A stretch of DNA of 64,000 bases, taken from Paenibacillus sp. XY044 (GTDB lineage Bacteria; Bacillota; Bacilli; Paenibacillales; Paenibacillaceae). The stretch covers positions 248,001 through 312,000 of the forward strand of contig NZ_NQMO01000004.1 of assembly GCF_002257645.1 (NCBI RefSeq), in the 5' to 3' direction. Under the pieces are notes generated by a model. That model was not told the DNA's origin. It did no database searches and saw nothing but the letters and a program-made list of their open reading frames with translations. Positions within the stretch are counted from its first letter, which is position 1. Each line of letters opens with the position of its first letter. Below, one piece after another: positions 49,201-57,265 of the stretch. Both the position numbers and the translations under genes were made by a program.

Positions 49201-49418
49201 ACGTGAGCGATGGGGAGCATACGGCCATCGTAACGTTAGATTGGCAGTATGCCACCATAGAGGCCTTGGTTGGGGTCATTAATCGCCAGCTGCAAGGTGC
49301 ATCTGTTTCCGCCACGGCGGAAACGGTAAACGCCAATCAGTTCAAGCTGGTTGCCAACTCGACGGACATTCTGCTATCCGTTTCCGGCGCGGATGAAAAT
49401 CAGTTTTTTGAGGAATAA
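46281..49418 (+). CDS. SLH-domain surface protein with seven 69-residue repeats
   Basis: Exported protein of 1045 residues. Signal peptide 1-26 (ILSAAALLGALVPHVSA). Three SLH domains (about 28-72, 88-132, 150-197) should tether it to pyruvylated secondary cell-wall polymer. A Pro-Thr linker follows, then residues 265-740 hold seven tandem helical repeats (pattern APVREEIAALPAKADIKL, ARAHYDALTDAQKALVGDIAKL, AEQAIAELEAQAALDE). The C-terminus has an Ig-like segment (VVYNGVAEKIALP, IAWSLKD), then two copies of a unit like FNVSDGEHTAIVTLDW followed by VGVINRQL, similar to flagellin hook IN motifs. Start ATG 46281 follows GGGAGG; the earlier frame has no signal. Possibly an adhesin or surface spacer; partner unknown. 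Confidence 0.9.
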   Translation: MSLKGKSISILSAAALLGALVPHVSADAPLSDISNSYAKDAINELVSKGIIHGTGDGKFNPASGIQRQDFAVILANALQLDLSHPPGTPTFKDVPKENYAYAAVEAAFKAGLFKGMGNGIFGAGQNLTREQMAVIFVNALGVNPAGKGGNLTFSDAASISAWAKDAVAVAVELGLIHGYPDGTFNPGNQASRQDAALVTVQFLNDKAKADEGSIQPPVVSPTTPLPTPTPTPTPTPTPTPSTPSSGGDASSGGGEGTPHQNPDQAAAEPVIAEIAALPAKANIKLSDKPAIVQARAHYDALTDSQKTRVGNIAKLTDAEQTIAVLEAQAALDEQAAAPVRAEIASLPAKADVTLSDKGAVSEARTHYATLTDAQKALVGDIAKLTEAEQAIADLEAQAALDEAAAAPVREELAALPAKADVKLSDKPTVTEARAHYDALTDAQKALVGDIAKLTEAEQAIGELEAQAALDEAAAAPVREEIAALTAKADIKLTDEPAVTSARAHYDDLTDSQKTRVGDIARLTDAEQTIAELEAQAALDEQAAAPVLEEIAALPAKADIKLTDKPTVTQARAHYDALTDAQRALVGNIAKLTDAEQAIAELEAQAALDEAAAAPVREELAALPAKADVKLSDKPTVTQARAHYHALTDTQKALVGDIAKLTEAEQAIAELEAQAALDEQAAAPIRGEIAALPAKADIKLTDEPAVMAIRAHYAALTDSQKTRVGDIAKLTDAEDMIRDLKIVAAAKGNLQVVYNGVAEKIALPSAQDGATIAWSLKDPVQSSIVDITTGSVQREGLNENTDVVLITNIAAGAASDTKEISIRVKAINGEPETITSKAIADFDFSTIYATQARGESFKVDTTNFQSEPKHFTISDGKITIPVDLTWNIPLGEFTAGQVVGSAVDSFIQDYCNAHGIDLGNRTLGAVGFGDTFSIFAFSTGSESSVTLGGPDWQYFFPQSQYNGTDIDHSKNRTFNVSDGEHTAIVTLDWQYATIEALVGVINRQLQGASVSATAETVNANQFKLVANSTDILLSVSGADENQFFEE
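47073..48500 (+). repeat. Seven tandem 207-base coding repeats
   Basis: Units begin at 47073, 47280, 47487, 47694, 47901, 48108 and 48315; the last is truncated near its end. Units 3 and 6 share long identical DNA stretches. Alternating linker types (LDEQAAAP and LDEAAAAP) suggest past unit shuffling. Confidence 0.93.
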
Positions 49419-49425
49419 AGCGTGC

Positions 49426-49465
49426 AAAGCCCGAATCCACCGGCAGGTGATTCGGGCTTTTTTTT
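49426..49465 (+). terminator. Terminator of the SLH gene
   Basis: AAAGCCCGAATC (49426-49437) pairs with GATTCGGGCTTT (49449-49460), followed by eight T in all. Confidence 0.94.
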
Positions 49466-49585
49466 CAGTACGCCCGTGCTGGGTGTTATCTCTAGGTGAA
49501 AGTCCCGAACGGGGGGCTGACGACTTGCTGTTGAAGATGCTATAAGAAAGGCAGCGTGGTTTTAAGCGTGGGGGAGCGCTCCAGA
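49466..49585. other. Noncoding stretch with group II intron-like start sequence
   Basis: Contains GGTGTTATCTCTAGGTGAAAG, then TCCCGAACGGGGGGCTGACG, text reminiscent of the 5' domain I of bacterial group II introns. No reverse transcriptase or domain V was found nearby. A short remnant at best. Confidence 0.25.
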
Positions 49586-50764
49586 TCACGCCTTGGCATG
49601 ATAAGTCCTGACAATAAGCGCAACTACCGCGGCGAAAACGACAATAAGTCCGGAATAGATGGAAATCGCTTGATAAAAGCCAATCCACTCGGCGCCGATG
49701 CCTAGTGCAAGCACGGGGATACCGGCACCCAGGTAGGTGACCGCATAGAAGATCGACATCATATCCGCCCGGCTTCCGGAAGGGGACATTTCATTGATCC
49801 AAGCCATGCTTCCTGATGCCGCCGGCCCATGCCCGCTTCCTGCCAACACGGTGCTTAAGAGAAGGAGGAAAACCGACTGCGTAGGGATTGCAATGACAAC
49901 CCCCAAGATTCCTAGCGTAAGCAGAGCAAAACCGGTATAGATTGCGGACCGCGCCGACAAGGACTTGAACAGAATCTGGGATAATGTTGAAAATCCGAGC
50001 ATTAAGCAAACAACGGCGCCCGATAAGGCCAAATTATGGAGATTCATTTGGGTGGCGATGACCGTCGGCACCAGCGTCATAAAAAACACGGCTACCGCCC
50101 ATGCGATGATCGACGCCAACACCGAGATCGTAAACGGCTTACGGATCATTGCAGGCACGCTGGGCAGCTTCAGCCGCTGGGGTGCGTCCGCAATTTTGCG
50201 GGTTTCCGGTACGGCTAATAACCCAAGGAAGGCAAAGCATAAAAGCACTAAATGCAAATAATAGGGAAGCCGAATGGGGGAGGATGAATATTCACCCAAT
50301 AGACCGGAATATAGCGGACCGATGGCCGTCCCGATCGCGATGGACACCGATGCCACCAACGAGGCTGTTTTGCTGTTTGCCGGACGCAGCTCTGACAGCG
50401 TCGCAACAGCCGTCCCATTGATGATGCCGACGCCAACGCCCTGAATCGCCCGAGACGCAAGCAGCATGGCGAGGTTTTGGGATACCGAGAACATGAGCGT
50501 CCCCGCTGCGGCTGCGATCACGCCGGCCAGCAGCACCTTTTTACGTCCAATGCGATCCGAGAGCTGACCAAATACAAAGCTTGCGGGTATCAAAAAAAGG
50601 ACATACATAATAAAAAGAAAGGACGTCACTCCCGTTGAAAAGTGCCACATTTGCCCATAAAGGCTATAAAGGGGAGCCGGAATATTTGTACCCATCATAA
50701 TAATCAAAAGGGCGTAGGCCACAAACCAAAACGACATGCGATCAGCTGTACGTGATTTAGACAT
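49586..50764 (-). CDS. MFS transporter
   Basis: Twelve-helix exporter of 392 residues. Motif A is GQLSDRIGRKKVLLAG after helix 2; SRAIQGVGVGIINGTAVATLSEL follows. The start is ATG 50764 (MSKSRTADRM), six bases after AAGGAGA; the longer frame crosses the operator. Two TGTAATA-type palindromes precede it and the Rrf2 gene lies upstream on the same strand, so Rrf2 control of this pump is likely. The substrate may be a toxic small molecule; not determinable. Confidence 0.92.
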   Translation of the reverse strand: MSKSRTADRMSFWFVAYALLIIMMGTNIPAPLYSLYGQMWHFSTGVTSFLFIMYVLFLIPASFVFGQLSDRIGRKKVLLAGVIAAAAGTLMFSVSQNLAMLLASRAIQGVGVGIINGTAVATLSELRPANSKTASLVASVSIAIGTAIGPLYSGLLGEYSSSPIRLPYYLHLVLLCFAFLGLLAVPETRKIADAPQRLKLPSVPAMIRKPFTISVLASIIAWAVAVFFMTLVPTVIATQMNLHNLALSGAVVCLMLGFSTLSQILFKSLSARSAIYTGFALLTLGILGVVIAIPTQSVFLLLLSTVLAGSGHGPAASGSMAWINEMSPSGSRADMMSIFYAVTYLGAGIPVLALGIGAEWIGFYQAISIYSGLIVVFAAVVALIVRTYHAKA

Positions 50765-50808
50765 AGAAAATCTCCTTATGTTAATCATAGTGGTATCTTC
50801 ACTTGAAA

Positions 50809-50827
50809 TGAAATATTTTTTATTACA
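50809..50827. promoter_or_regulatory. Rrf2-box copy A
   Basis: TGAAATATTTTTTATTACA, 45 bases before the MFS start; one arm mismatch to TGTAATA-N5-TATTACA. Confidence 0.6.
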
Positions 50828-50878
50828 TTTATGCGTGAAAAAACTCAAAGATTTTGCATTTTTGTCCCTCTATACAAA

Positions 50879-50897
50879 TGTAATATTTTTTATTACA
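50879..50897. promoter_or_regulatory. Rrf2-box copy B
   Basis: TGTAATATTTTTTATTACA with perfect seven-base arms, 70 bases upstream of copy A (start to start). Confidence 0.72.
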
Positions 50898-50928
50898 ATA
50901 ATCCGAAAAATAAAGAAGCAGGCTGTTC

Positions 50929-51354
50929 CTAATCCTGCCCCTCGATTCGGTGCAACACATCGGCAATCGTATAATCCTTCAGATTAGACATAACCCGTTG
51001 TTCGGTCGTTTCAAAAATCCCGTCCATGGCTCGCTCGATATTCGCGCCGATGGCACATTTTTGATTGGCGTCGGGCCATTTGGGCTTCAGGGATCCTTCT
51101 GAGGTCAAGACATACAGCTTATCCAGGGTAATCGTCCGCGGATCCTGAACGAGAAGGAAGCCCCCCTTAGCTCCATGTTTGGATTGAATGAAGCCATGCT
51201 TTCTAAGCAGAGACAGCACTTTACGAACGCGAACCGGATGGACGGCTACGCTTTTGGCTATATTATCACTGGTTTTCAAATTGTCCGGCGCATAAGCCAG
51301 AAATACAAGGCTGTGCGCGGCCACGATAAAATCGCTGTTCATTTGCATCACCAT
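50929..51354 (-). CDS. Rrf2 family transcriptional regulator (YwnA-like)
   Basis: Regulator of 141 residues. The helix-turn-helix is LKTSDNIAKSVAVHPVRVRKVLSLLRKHGFIQSKHGAKGGFLL. Only one Cys (NQKCAIG) is present, so it lacks the three-Cys iron-sulphur site of NsrR/IscR and is closer to YwnA or CymR-like members. Several starts are possible (51354, 51348, 51342); GGTGATG favours 51342. Operator copy C lies directly before the coding region, which implies autoregulation. Confidence 0.92.
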   Translation of the reverse strand: MVMQMNSDFIVAAHSLVFLAYAPDNLKTSDNIAKSVAVHPVRVRKVLSLLRKHGFIQSKHGAKGGFLLVQDPRTITLDKLYVLTSEGSLKPKWPDANQKCAIGANIERAMDGIFETTEQRVMSNLKDYTIADVLHRIEGQD

Positions 51355-51355
51355 T

Positions 51356-51374
51356 TGTAATATAAATTATTACA
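51356..51374. promoter_or_regulatory. Rrf2-box copy C
   Basis: TGTAATATAAATTATTACA, perfect seven-base arms, immediately upstream of the Rrf2 gene. Confidence 0.75.
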
Positions 51375-51442
51375 CTTTTTTTGTCAACGCAAGTGCCATC
51401 TTGAAGCTAAGGAACGGTATGATGTACGTCTAATCGTTTGCG

Positions 51443-52342
51443 TCATGCCGATCCGGGATTTATCGCGTTAAAGTAATCGATCAGCCAATTCGTCAATTGA
51501 TGTTGGGAGCCGCTAATAAAACGGTCCGCATAGTACATCAGCTCCAGGTGACGCACGGGCGTCGGTCCTGTGATAGGGATCGATGCAATGTCCGGTTGTA
51601 CCGGATTTTGTCTAAGCAATCCCGCAGGTTGAATCGTAGCGCCTACTCCGGCGGATACCAATTGCAGCAGCGAAGAAGCTGAACTGGACTCCATCACCGT
51701 CGTTAATTCGAATCCTTCCTTTTTGCAAACATCATCAACCAGATCGCGGCCCAAATAACCCTTCGGATACATCACTAATGAATGCTGTTTCAGTTCCTCC
51801 AGCGTAATCTCCTTCCTGTCAGCGAGCTCGCTTGCCGAATTTACGAACAGTTGATAGGGCTCGCTTCCAAGCTGAATTTGGATCAACCTTTTATCAACAG
51901 GCCCCTGTAATCCAATGCCGAGATCGACCTTATGGTTCAGCACTTCGTCCTGGACGAAGATCGTCGAGAAAGCCTGCAGCTGGATGTCGGGATATTTGGA
52001 TTTGAATTGGACGAACAGCGGAACGAGCTGAAAATCCAGGTCAGAGGGCAGCACGGCCAGCCGGACGGTGCCCAGTTTGCCGGACTGAAGCTCTTTGATG
52101 GCATTTTTGGCATCCCGTTCCGCTTGCAGCATCCTCGTTCCATACTCCCGCAGGAGCTTGCCGGCTTCCGTTGCGACAACCTTCTTGCCGATGCGGTCGA
52201 AGAGCGGCATGCCGAACTCCGCTTCAAGAATGCGAATTTGCTGGCTTAATGTGGGCTGGGAAATGCCGAGTTCTTCGGCGGCTTTCGTAAAATGAAGATG
52301 CTCATATACGGCCATGAAGTACTGTATATTTCGAGTGTCCAT
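51443..52342 (-). CDS. LysR family transcriptional regulator
   Basis: LTTR of 299 residues, CynR/GltC-like. N-terminal helix-turn-helix: MDTRNIQYFMAVYEHLHFTKAAEELGISQPTLSQQIRILEAEFGMPLF. The sensor domain contains LPSDLDFQLVPLFVQFKSKYPDIQ. Start ATG 52342 follows AGGAGA. It is divergent from the CynX/NimT-type MFS gene; a CynR-like LysR beside a CynX-like transporter is a familiar pairing, although no cyanase gene is present here. Confidence 0.94.
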   Translation of the reverse strand: MDTRNIQYFMAVYEHLHFTKAAEELGISQPTLSQQIRILEAEFGMPLFDRIGKKVVATEAGKLLREYGTRMLQAERDAKNAIKELQSGKLGTVRLAVLPSDLDFQLVPLFVQFKSKYPDIQLQAFSTIFVQDEVLNHKVDLGIGLQGPVDKRLIQIQLGSEPYQLFVNSASELADRKEITLEELKQHSLVMYPKGYLGRDLVDDVCKKEGFELTTVMESSSASSLLQLVSAGVGATIQPAGLLRQNPVQPDIASIPITGPTPVRHLELMYYADRFISGSQHQLTNWLIDYFNAINPGSA

Positions 52343-52462
52343 GCCATGTCTCCTGATTATCAATAGTGTTTTACTATCATAATAATATAAATTATAGGAT
52401 TGATCAATGAATGTCGAATCCATATACTTGAATGTACATGAAGCAGATTGGTGGAGGAAATC

Positions 52463-53617
52463 ATGAGAAAGTTCTATTTATTGTTAGCTATATTCATCGC
52501 AGCCTTGAACCTAAGGCCGATTCTTACGTCTGTCGCCCCTTTGCTAGGCACGATGCAGAGCGATTTGGGAATGAGCGGACTGACAGCAAGTCTCCTCACG
52601 ACATTACCTGTATTATGTATGGGGATCTTTGCGCCCGCAGCGACAGCGTTAAGTGATCGATTGGGTCTGGAGCGTACCATTTTTATTGCATTGCTGCTCA
52701 TTACAGGGGGCACCGCTATGCGAGGAATCGTTGGCTCCGTCACGATCCTGGTGGTTACTGCGCTGGTAGGCGGGATCGGAATCAGTTTGGCAGGTCCTCT
52801 GCTGTCCGGCTTTATTAAAAAGTATTTCCCGACGAAGCCCGGCATCGTCAGTGTATATTCCGCATCGATGACCGTAGGGGCAGCATTAGCGTCCGCCTTC
52901 TCCATTCCGATATACGACCGGAGCGATCACAACTTAACATTGACCTTGTCATGCTGGGCCATAATGGGCGTTATTGCACTCCTGATTTGGTCGGTGTTTG
53001 TCCGCAGCAGGACCGATCGGAAAGTCTTAGTTCGTTCCGGACTCCCCATCCGTAATAAAAGAGCGATATTATTAACGTTATTTTTCGGTTGTATGGCAAG
53101 CATGTTCTATTCCATCACCGCATGGATTTCACCGATTGCCCACAGCTTCGGATACAGTTCGTCGAGCTCGGCGATGTTCCTTACCATCTTTACGATGATC
53201 CAAGTTCCTGTCTCATTAATCGTTCCGGGTCTGGTTTCCCGCTTTGGCAAAAGAAGATTGTTTCTGGTTCTGTGCAGTGTGTTTGAGTTGATCGGCATTG
53301 TGATGTTATTGTTCCATCTCCCCATGCTGCCGGCTATCATCTGTTTGGGAATCGGGGCAGGCGGATTATTCCCGCTGGCGCTGATGCTGCCGATTGTCGA
53401 GACGAACACCTCCGAGGAAGCCGGGGCATGGGCCGCGATGTCTCAGTGTGGAGGTTACATCATAGGTGCGTTCGGCCCGCTGTTGGTGGGAACGATCCAT
53501 GATTATAGCGGCAGCTTTCATGCAGCGCTTCTCGCCATGATCGTTATTATTGTGGCGATGATCGGGGTGCAGCTGCTTATCGCGGGCAGAAAGGTTGAGG
53601 AGGAGGCAAGCTCGTGA
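52463..53617 (+). CDS. MFS transporter, CynX/NimT family
   Basis: Twelve-helix transporter of 384 residues. The opening AALNLRPILTSVAPLLGTMQSDLGMSG is the NLRP signature of the CynX/NimT group, which includes cyanate and 2-nitroimidazole transport proteins. MGIFAPAATALSDRLGLERTIF gives the helix 2-3 loop. GTGGAGG lies before ATG 52463. The divergent LysR gene is the probable regulator. Transport direction and substrate are unknown. Confidence 0.93.
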   Translation: MRKFYLLLAIFIAALNLRPILTSVAPLLGTMQSDLGMSGLTASLLTTLPVLCMGIFAPAATALSDRLGLERTIFIALLLITGGTAMRGIVGSVTILVVTALVGGIGISLAGPLLSGFIKKYFPTKPGIVSVYSASMTVGAALASAFSIPIYDRSDHNLTLTLSCWAIMGVIALLIWSVFVRSRTDRKVLVRSGLPIRNKRAILLTLFFGCMASMFYSITAWISPIAHSFGYSSSSSAMFLTIFTMIQVPVSLIVPGLVSRFGKRRLFLVLCSVFELIGIVMLLFHLPMLPAIICLGIGAGGLFPLALMLPIVETNTSEEAGAWAAMSQCGGYIIGAFGPLLVGTIHDYSGSFHAALLAMIVIIVAMIGVQLLIAGRKVEEEASS

Positions 53618-53654
53618 TGAGTTATAACATGTAACGAATATATATTGCAGCACA

Positions 53655-53684
53655 GAAAAGAGGGCTTCTCAGCCCTCTTTTTCT
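53655..53684. terminator. Terminator between convergent genes
   Basis: AAAGAGGGC (53657-53665) pairs with GCCCTCTTT (53672-53680), loop TTCTCA, TTTTTCT on the plus strand and an AAAA tract on the other side. Confidence 0.9.
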
Positions 53685-53689
53685 TATGT

Positions 53690-54538
53690 TCAATCCAGCT
53701 CCGCTTTATAAGTCTGGCGGTATTTAAGCGGGGAGAGGCTGGTGATATCTTTGAAGATGCGCCCGAAATGGGTCATGCTCTCAAAGCCGACTTTTTCGGC
53801 GATATCGGCGACTTTTAACGTGCTTCCCGTTAGGAGGCGGCGTGCTTCCTTGATCCGGACATTGTTCAAATACTCGGTGAAGGTGAAGCCGGTGTTTTCC
53901 CGAAATGTTTTGCAAAAATAAGAGGGACTGATGAAGAATTTGCTGGATATGCCTTGGATCGTCTGGGTTTCATGGTAATGTTGGTTCAAGTAATCGACGA
54001 TATCGAAGATCTTTTTATGAATCGGATTGCTCCCGGTATGCTCGGCCGCCGGCAGAGTGGACGACTTGCGGTAAATGAAAATAAGCAGCTCGAACAGCAG
54101 CGTCTTCAAATAATACTCGTAGCCGGGAGGCTGCTTGTTATACTCGGAAACCATTTTGTCGAAAAGCTTCTCGATAAAGCTTTGTTCCTGTCCGTTCAAG
54201 GGCATGAAATGTTTGCCGCTGGCAAAGCTGGACAGCACCTGAAAGCTGTCGTTGTAAGGAAACATATCCTCGAGAAATTCCTCCTGAAACAGCAGCGTAA
54301 TCCGCTCGAAGCTCTCCTTGCTGGAGTTGACCAGCTTGTGGATCTCGTTCATGTTGATGATCAATAGAGCGCCCCCGACCACTTGATAGCTGTGATCCTC
54401 GATGAAATAACTGATATCGCCGGAGACGAGATAGAAAATCTCATAGCCATTATGATAATGGCGCGTCGGCATGCTTGTGTTATATTTTCTCTCGCGACTA
54501 ATGTCGAATTTAGAAGCCTCATAGAAATTTAATTCCAC
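53690..54538 (-). CDS. AraC family transcriptional regulator of the sugar ABC operon
   Basis: Regulator of 282 residues. N-terminal cupin: MPTRHYHNGYEIFYLVSGDISYFIEDHSYQVVGGALLIINMNEIHKL. C-terminal double helix-turn-helix: QGISSKFFISPSYFCKTFRENTGFTFTEYLNNVRIKEA and VADIAEKVGFESMTHFGRIFKDITSLSPLKYRQ. The start is uncertain: GTG 54538 has a close GGGAG, and an upstream frame exists to 54580. Divergent from the ABC operon, where a direct repeat in the promoter is a candidate binding site. Confidence 0.9.
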   Translation of the reverse strand: MELNFYEASKFDISRERKYNTSMPTRHYHNGYEIFYLVSGDISYFIEDHSYQVVGGALLIINMNEIHKLVNSSKESFERITLLFQEEFLEDMFPYNDSFQVLSSFASGKHFMPLNGQEQSFIEKLFDKMVSEYNKQPPGYEYYLKTLLFELLIFIYRKSSTLPAAEHTGSNPIHKKIFDIVDYLNQHYHETQTIQGISSKFFISPSYFCKTFRENTGFTFTEYLNNVRIKEARRLLTGSTLKVADIAEKVGFESMTHFGRIFKDITSLSPLKYRQTYKAELD

Positions 54539-54730
54539 AATTCTCCCACCACCACGTAACATTATGGGTTCCATAATCATAATAACATATGTAGAAAAAA
54601 TAGAAAATAGATAAGATAAGTGCAGAAAATTCGTAATATCCTATGCTATATTTGTAGTCAACAAGGCGCAAACAGTAGGAGGTAACGCATAACGGAAGAT
54701 ACAAATAAGCGTATTTTTCGACGTTTTTCG

Positions 54731-54810
54731 AGTCAGATTTGTTAACACTATGTAAAATGAAAATTCTTTTCACTCATCTTCAAGTCCGTTTTGTTAACAT
54801 CGTGTTAAAT
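54731..54810. promoter_or_regulatory. Direct-repeat regulatory site before the sugar ABC operon
   Basis: A 28-base unit at 54731-54758 is repeated at 54783-54810 with 22 matches; the core is TTTGTTAACA-N4-GTNAAAT. Start-to-start distance is 52 bases, about five helical turns. The 54581-54890 region otherwise holds no gene. Confidence 0.6.
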
Positions 54811-54890
54811 CGGCTTGGTTGTCGAAGGTCCGACCTGTTTTTATTTATTTTTATGTAAATTTGGTACAAAAAACGGAGGCAGGGTTGTCC

Positions 54891-56270
54891 ATGAAAAGTC
54901 CAATCACGAAAAATCGCTTTCTGATGAGCATCATTCTATTATTTTCCCTCTCAGCGGTGTTGTCCGCATGCGGAAGCGCAGCCGGCTCAAACAACACAGC
55001 CAAAGCAGACGCGAAGAGTAATGGCAAGGATAAGGTAGAGCTTGTCTGGATGATGGCGACAGACCCGGATAAAAAGGCATGGCAGGATGCGATGGTTTCG
55101 ACCTTCGAGGAAAGCCACCCCAATGTGAAAGTGCGGCTTGAAAATATCCCGTACGACCAATTCGATCAAAAACTGGCTACCTTGATCGCCAGCGGCAATG
55201 CGCCGGATGTTTGGAATCCGAACCAGGCGGACAGCGGATTTGCGACTTATATGAAGATGGGGGCTTTAAAGGATCTGACTCCTTATATCGAAAAAGGGGC
55301 TCCCGAACTGGATACGATGGACCCGAACCTGCTCAACATTTACAAAATCGACGGTAAGTATTACGGGGTCCCGCTTGTAAGCAACGCCACTTACCTTTAC
55401 TACAATAAGGACCTATTCGATGCGGCCGGCATTCCTTATCCGACGACGGACTGGGACGATAAGTCCTGGAACTTCGACGCGATGCTCGAAACGGCGAAGA
55501 AATTGTCCCATGACGTAGGCGACGCGCGTAAGCAGGTTTTCGGCTTTTCCAGCGCTTTGAGCGCCAACGAAATGACCTGGTTATTCGGTGGGGACATGTT
55601 CAAACCGGAGGCTTATACGACCGGCGCTATGGGAGAGCCGGATCTGATGAAGCCGCTGAACATCGAAGCGCTGCAGTTTAACGTGGATTTGATCCATAAA
55701 TACAAAGTTGCACCGGACGCAGAGACGGTAGCCGCCTCTGCACAGCTCGGGGATCCGTTCCTTACCGGCAAGGTCGGCATGTACATTTCCGGCGGGTGGG
55801 GGCTAGGCTCCTACAAGAAGGCGGATTTCAAATGGGGAGTTGCCGCCGTTCCGTATCACGAGGGGCGTAAGGTACCACTGTACGTCGATCCATGGAGCAT
55901 CTCGGCGACAAGCAAACACCCTGACGAAGCATGGGAATTCGTCCGGCATTTAGCGAACCCCGCGGAAGGCGGCGGAGCTTACCGGTACATGAACGAAGTG
56001 GGAAGAACGCCGGCGGATTCGGGTCTGTTCAAACTTTGGTATGACAAAATGGGCGGAGAAATCGGCATGGATGCCCGGGCGTTCAAACAGGTCCACGAAG
56101 GCTCGATCAAATACGGACGCGAAGCGGAAAACCACTTGATCGTCAAATTCAATACCGTGCTTGAAACGATGAACCAGTCGCTCTATCAGGTATGGGGAGG
56201 CAAGGAGAGCGTGACGGACGGATTGAAAAGTTTGAATGAGAAACTTCTGTCGCTCAACTTGAATCAATAA
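54891..56270 (+). CDS. Extracellular sugar-binding lipoprotein of a CUT1 ABC transporter
   Basis: Lipoprotein of 459 residues. Signal peptide MKSPITKNRFLMSIILLF with lipobox LSAC, so the mature protein is anchored at Cys29 or so. It has the family-1 solute-binding fold: ELVWMMATDPDKKAWQDAMVSTFEESHPNVKV, LIASGNAPDVW, YGVPLVSNATYLYYNKDLFDAAGI and GKVGMYISGGWGL. Start ATG 54891 follows GGAGG. First gene of a three-gene operon with two permeases; no ATPase gene, as usual when a shared MsmX-type ATPase serves several importers. Probably takes up an oligosaccharide. Confidence 0.95.
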   Translation: MKSPITKNRFLMSIILLFSLSAVLSACGSAAGSNNTAKADAKSNGKDKVELVWMMATDPDKKAWQDAMVSTFEESHPNVKVRLENIPYDQFDQKLATLIASGNAPDVWNPNQADSGFATYMKMGALKDLTPYIEKGAPELDTMDPNLLNIYKIDGKYYGVPLVSNATYLYYNKDLFDAAGIPYPTTDWDDKSWNFDAMLETAKKLSHDVGDARKQVFGFSSALSANEMTWLFGGDMFKPEAYTTGAMGEPDLMKPLNIEALQFNVDLIHKYKVAPDAETVAASAQLGDPFLTGKVGMYISGGWGLGSYKKADFKWGVAAVPYHEGRKVPLYVDPWSISATSKHPDEAWEFVRHLANPAEGGGAYRYMNEVGRTPADSGLFKLWYDKMGGEIGMDARAFKQVHEGSIKYGREAENHLIVKFNTVLETMNQSLYQVWGGKESVTDGLKSLNEKLLSLNLNQ

Positions 56271-56350
56271 CAACCAGCGCTTGAAGCAAATTGCAGCCGG
56301 GCGAACGTGCAGTATGAGCCGCTTCCGCCCGGCTTAAGTGGAGGTAGCCC

Positions 56351-57250
56351 ATGATCAAGCGTACGCAGGCAATGAAACGCGAGGAACGGTCGTTTTGGTT
56401 TTTTATAGCCCCTTGGTTTATCGGTTTTATTTGCTTTACCGGGGGACCGATTCTCATCTCGCTGCTGCTCAGCTTCACCGAATACAATGTCATTTCTTCT
56501 CCGAAATTTACAGGCATTAGCAATTACCTCCTGCTGTTCAGAGACCGGCTGTTCTACAAGTCGCTGTCCGTGACGCTGTATTACACCGTGATGGCCGTAC
56601 CGTTCACGATTCTGACTTCTCTCATTATTGCGGTCCTGCTGAATCACCGAGTCAAGGGGCAATCCCTGCTTCGTACGCTGTATTACGCACCCAGCATCGT
56701 ATCCGGGGTAGCCGTTTCCTTTTTATGGTCCTGGCTGCTGAACCCGCAGTTCGGTGTCGTGAATTCCGTCCTTTACGATTGGTTCGGCATTCAAGGACCC
56801 GGATGGTTTACGAGCTCAGGCACGGTGATCCCGTCCATGGTGCTTATGCAATTGACGGCTTCGGGCAGCACGATGGTCATCTTTCTGGCTGCGCTGCAGT
56901 CGCTGCCGGACGATTTGTATGAGGCCGCTTCATTGGAAGGGGCGAGCGGCCTCACGAAATTCCGGAAAATCACGGTCCCGCTCATTTCGCCCGTTATTTT
57001 ATTTAACACGATCATCGGAATGATCGGATCGCTGCAGATTTTTACGGAAGCTTACGTGATCACCAAAGGGGGGCCGGACTGGAATTCTTATTTCTACGTC
57101 TATTATTTATTCGATACGGCGTTCAAACAGTTCCGGATGGGGTACGCGTCCGCTCAAGCCTGGATCCTGTTTTTGCTCATTTTGGCGCTCACCCTTGTTT
57201 CGTTGCGGGGTTCCAAAAAATTCGTCCACTATGAATATGACTCGAAGTAA
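56351..57250 (+). CDS. Sugar ABC transporter permease, MalF/UgpA type
   Basis: Membrane permease of 299 residues with six helices, starting in FWFFIAPWFIGFICFTGGPILISLLLSF. The EAA loop DLYEAASLEGASGLTKFRKITVPLISP contacts the ATPase. GGAGG lies before ATG 56351, and 80 bases separate it from the binding-protein gene. Pairs with the permease at 57266 to form the transmembrane channel. Confidence 0.95.
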   Translation: MIKRTQAMKREERSFWFFIAPWFIGFICFTGGPILISLLLSFTEYNVISSPKFTGISNYLLLFRDRLFYKSLSVTLYYTVMAVPFTILTSLIIAVLLNHRVKGQSLLRTLYYAPSIVSGVAVSFLWSWLLNPQFGVVNSVLYDWFGIQGPGWFTSSGTVIPSMVLMQLTASGSTMVIFLAALQSLPDDLYEAASLEGASGLTKFRKITVPLISPVILFNTIIGMIGSLQIFTEAYVITKGGPDWNSYFYVYYLFDTAFKQFRMGYASAQAWILFLLILALTLVSLRGSKKFVHYEYDSK

Positions 57251-57265
57251 GGAGATGCCTTCCTC

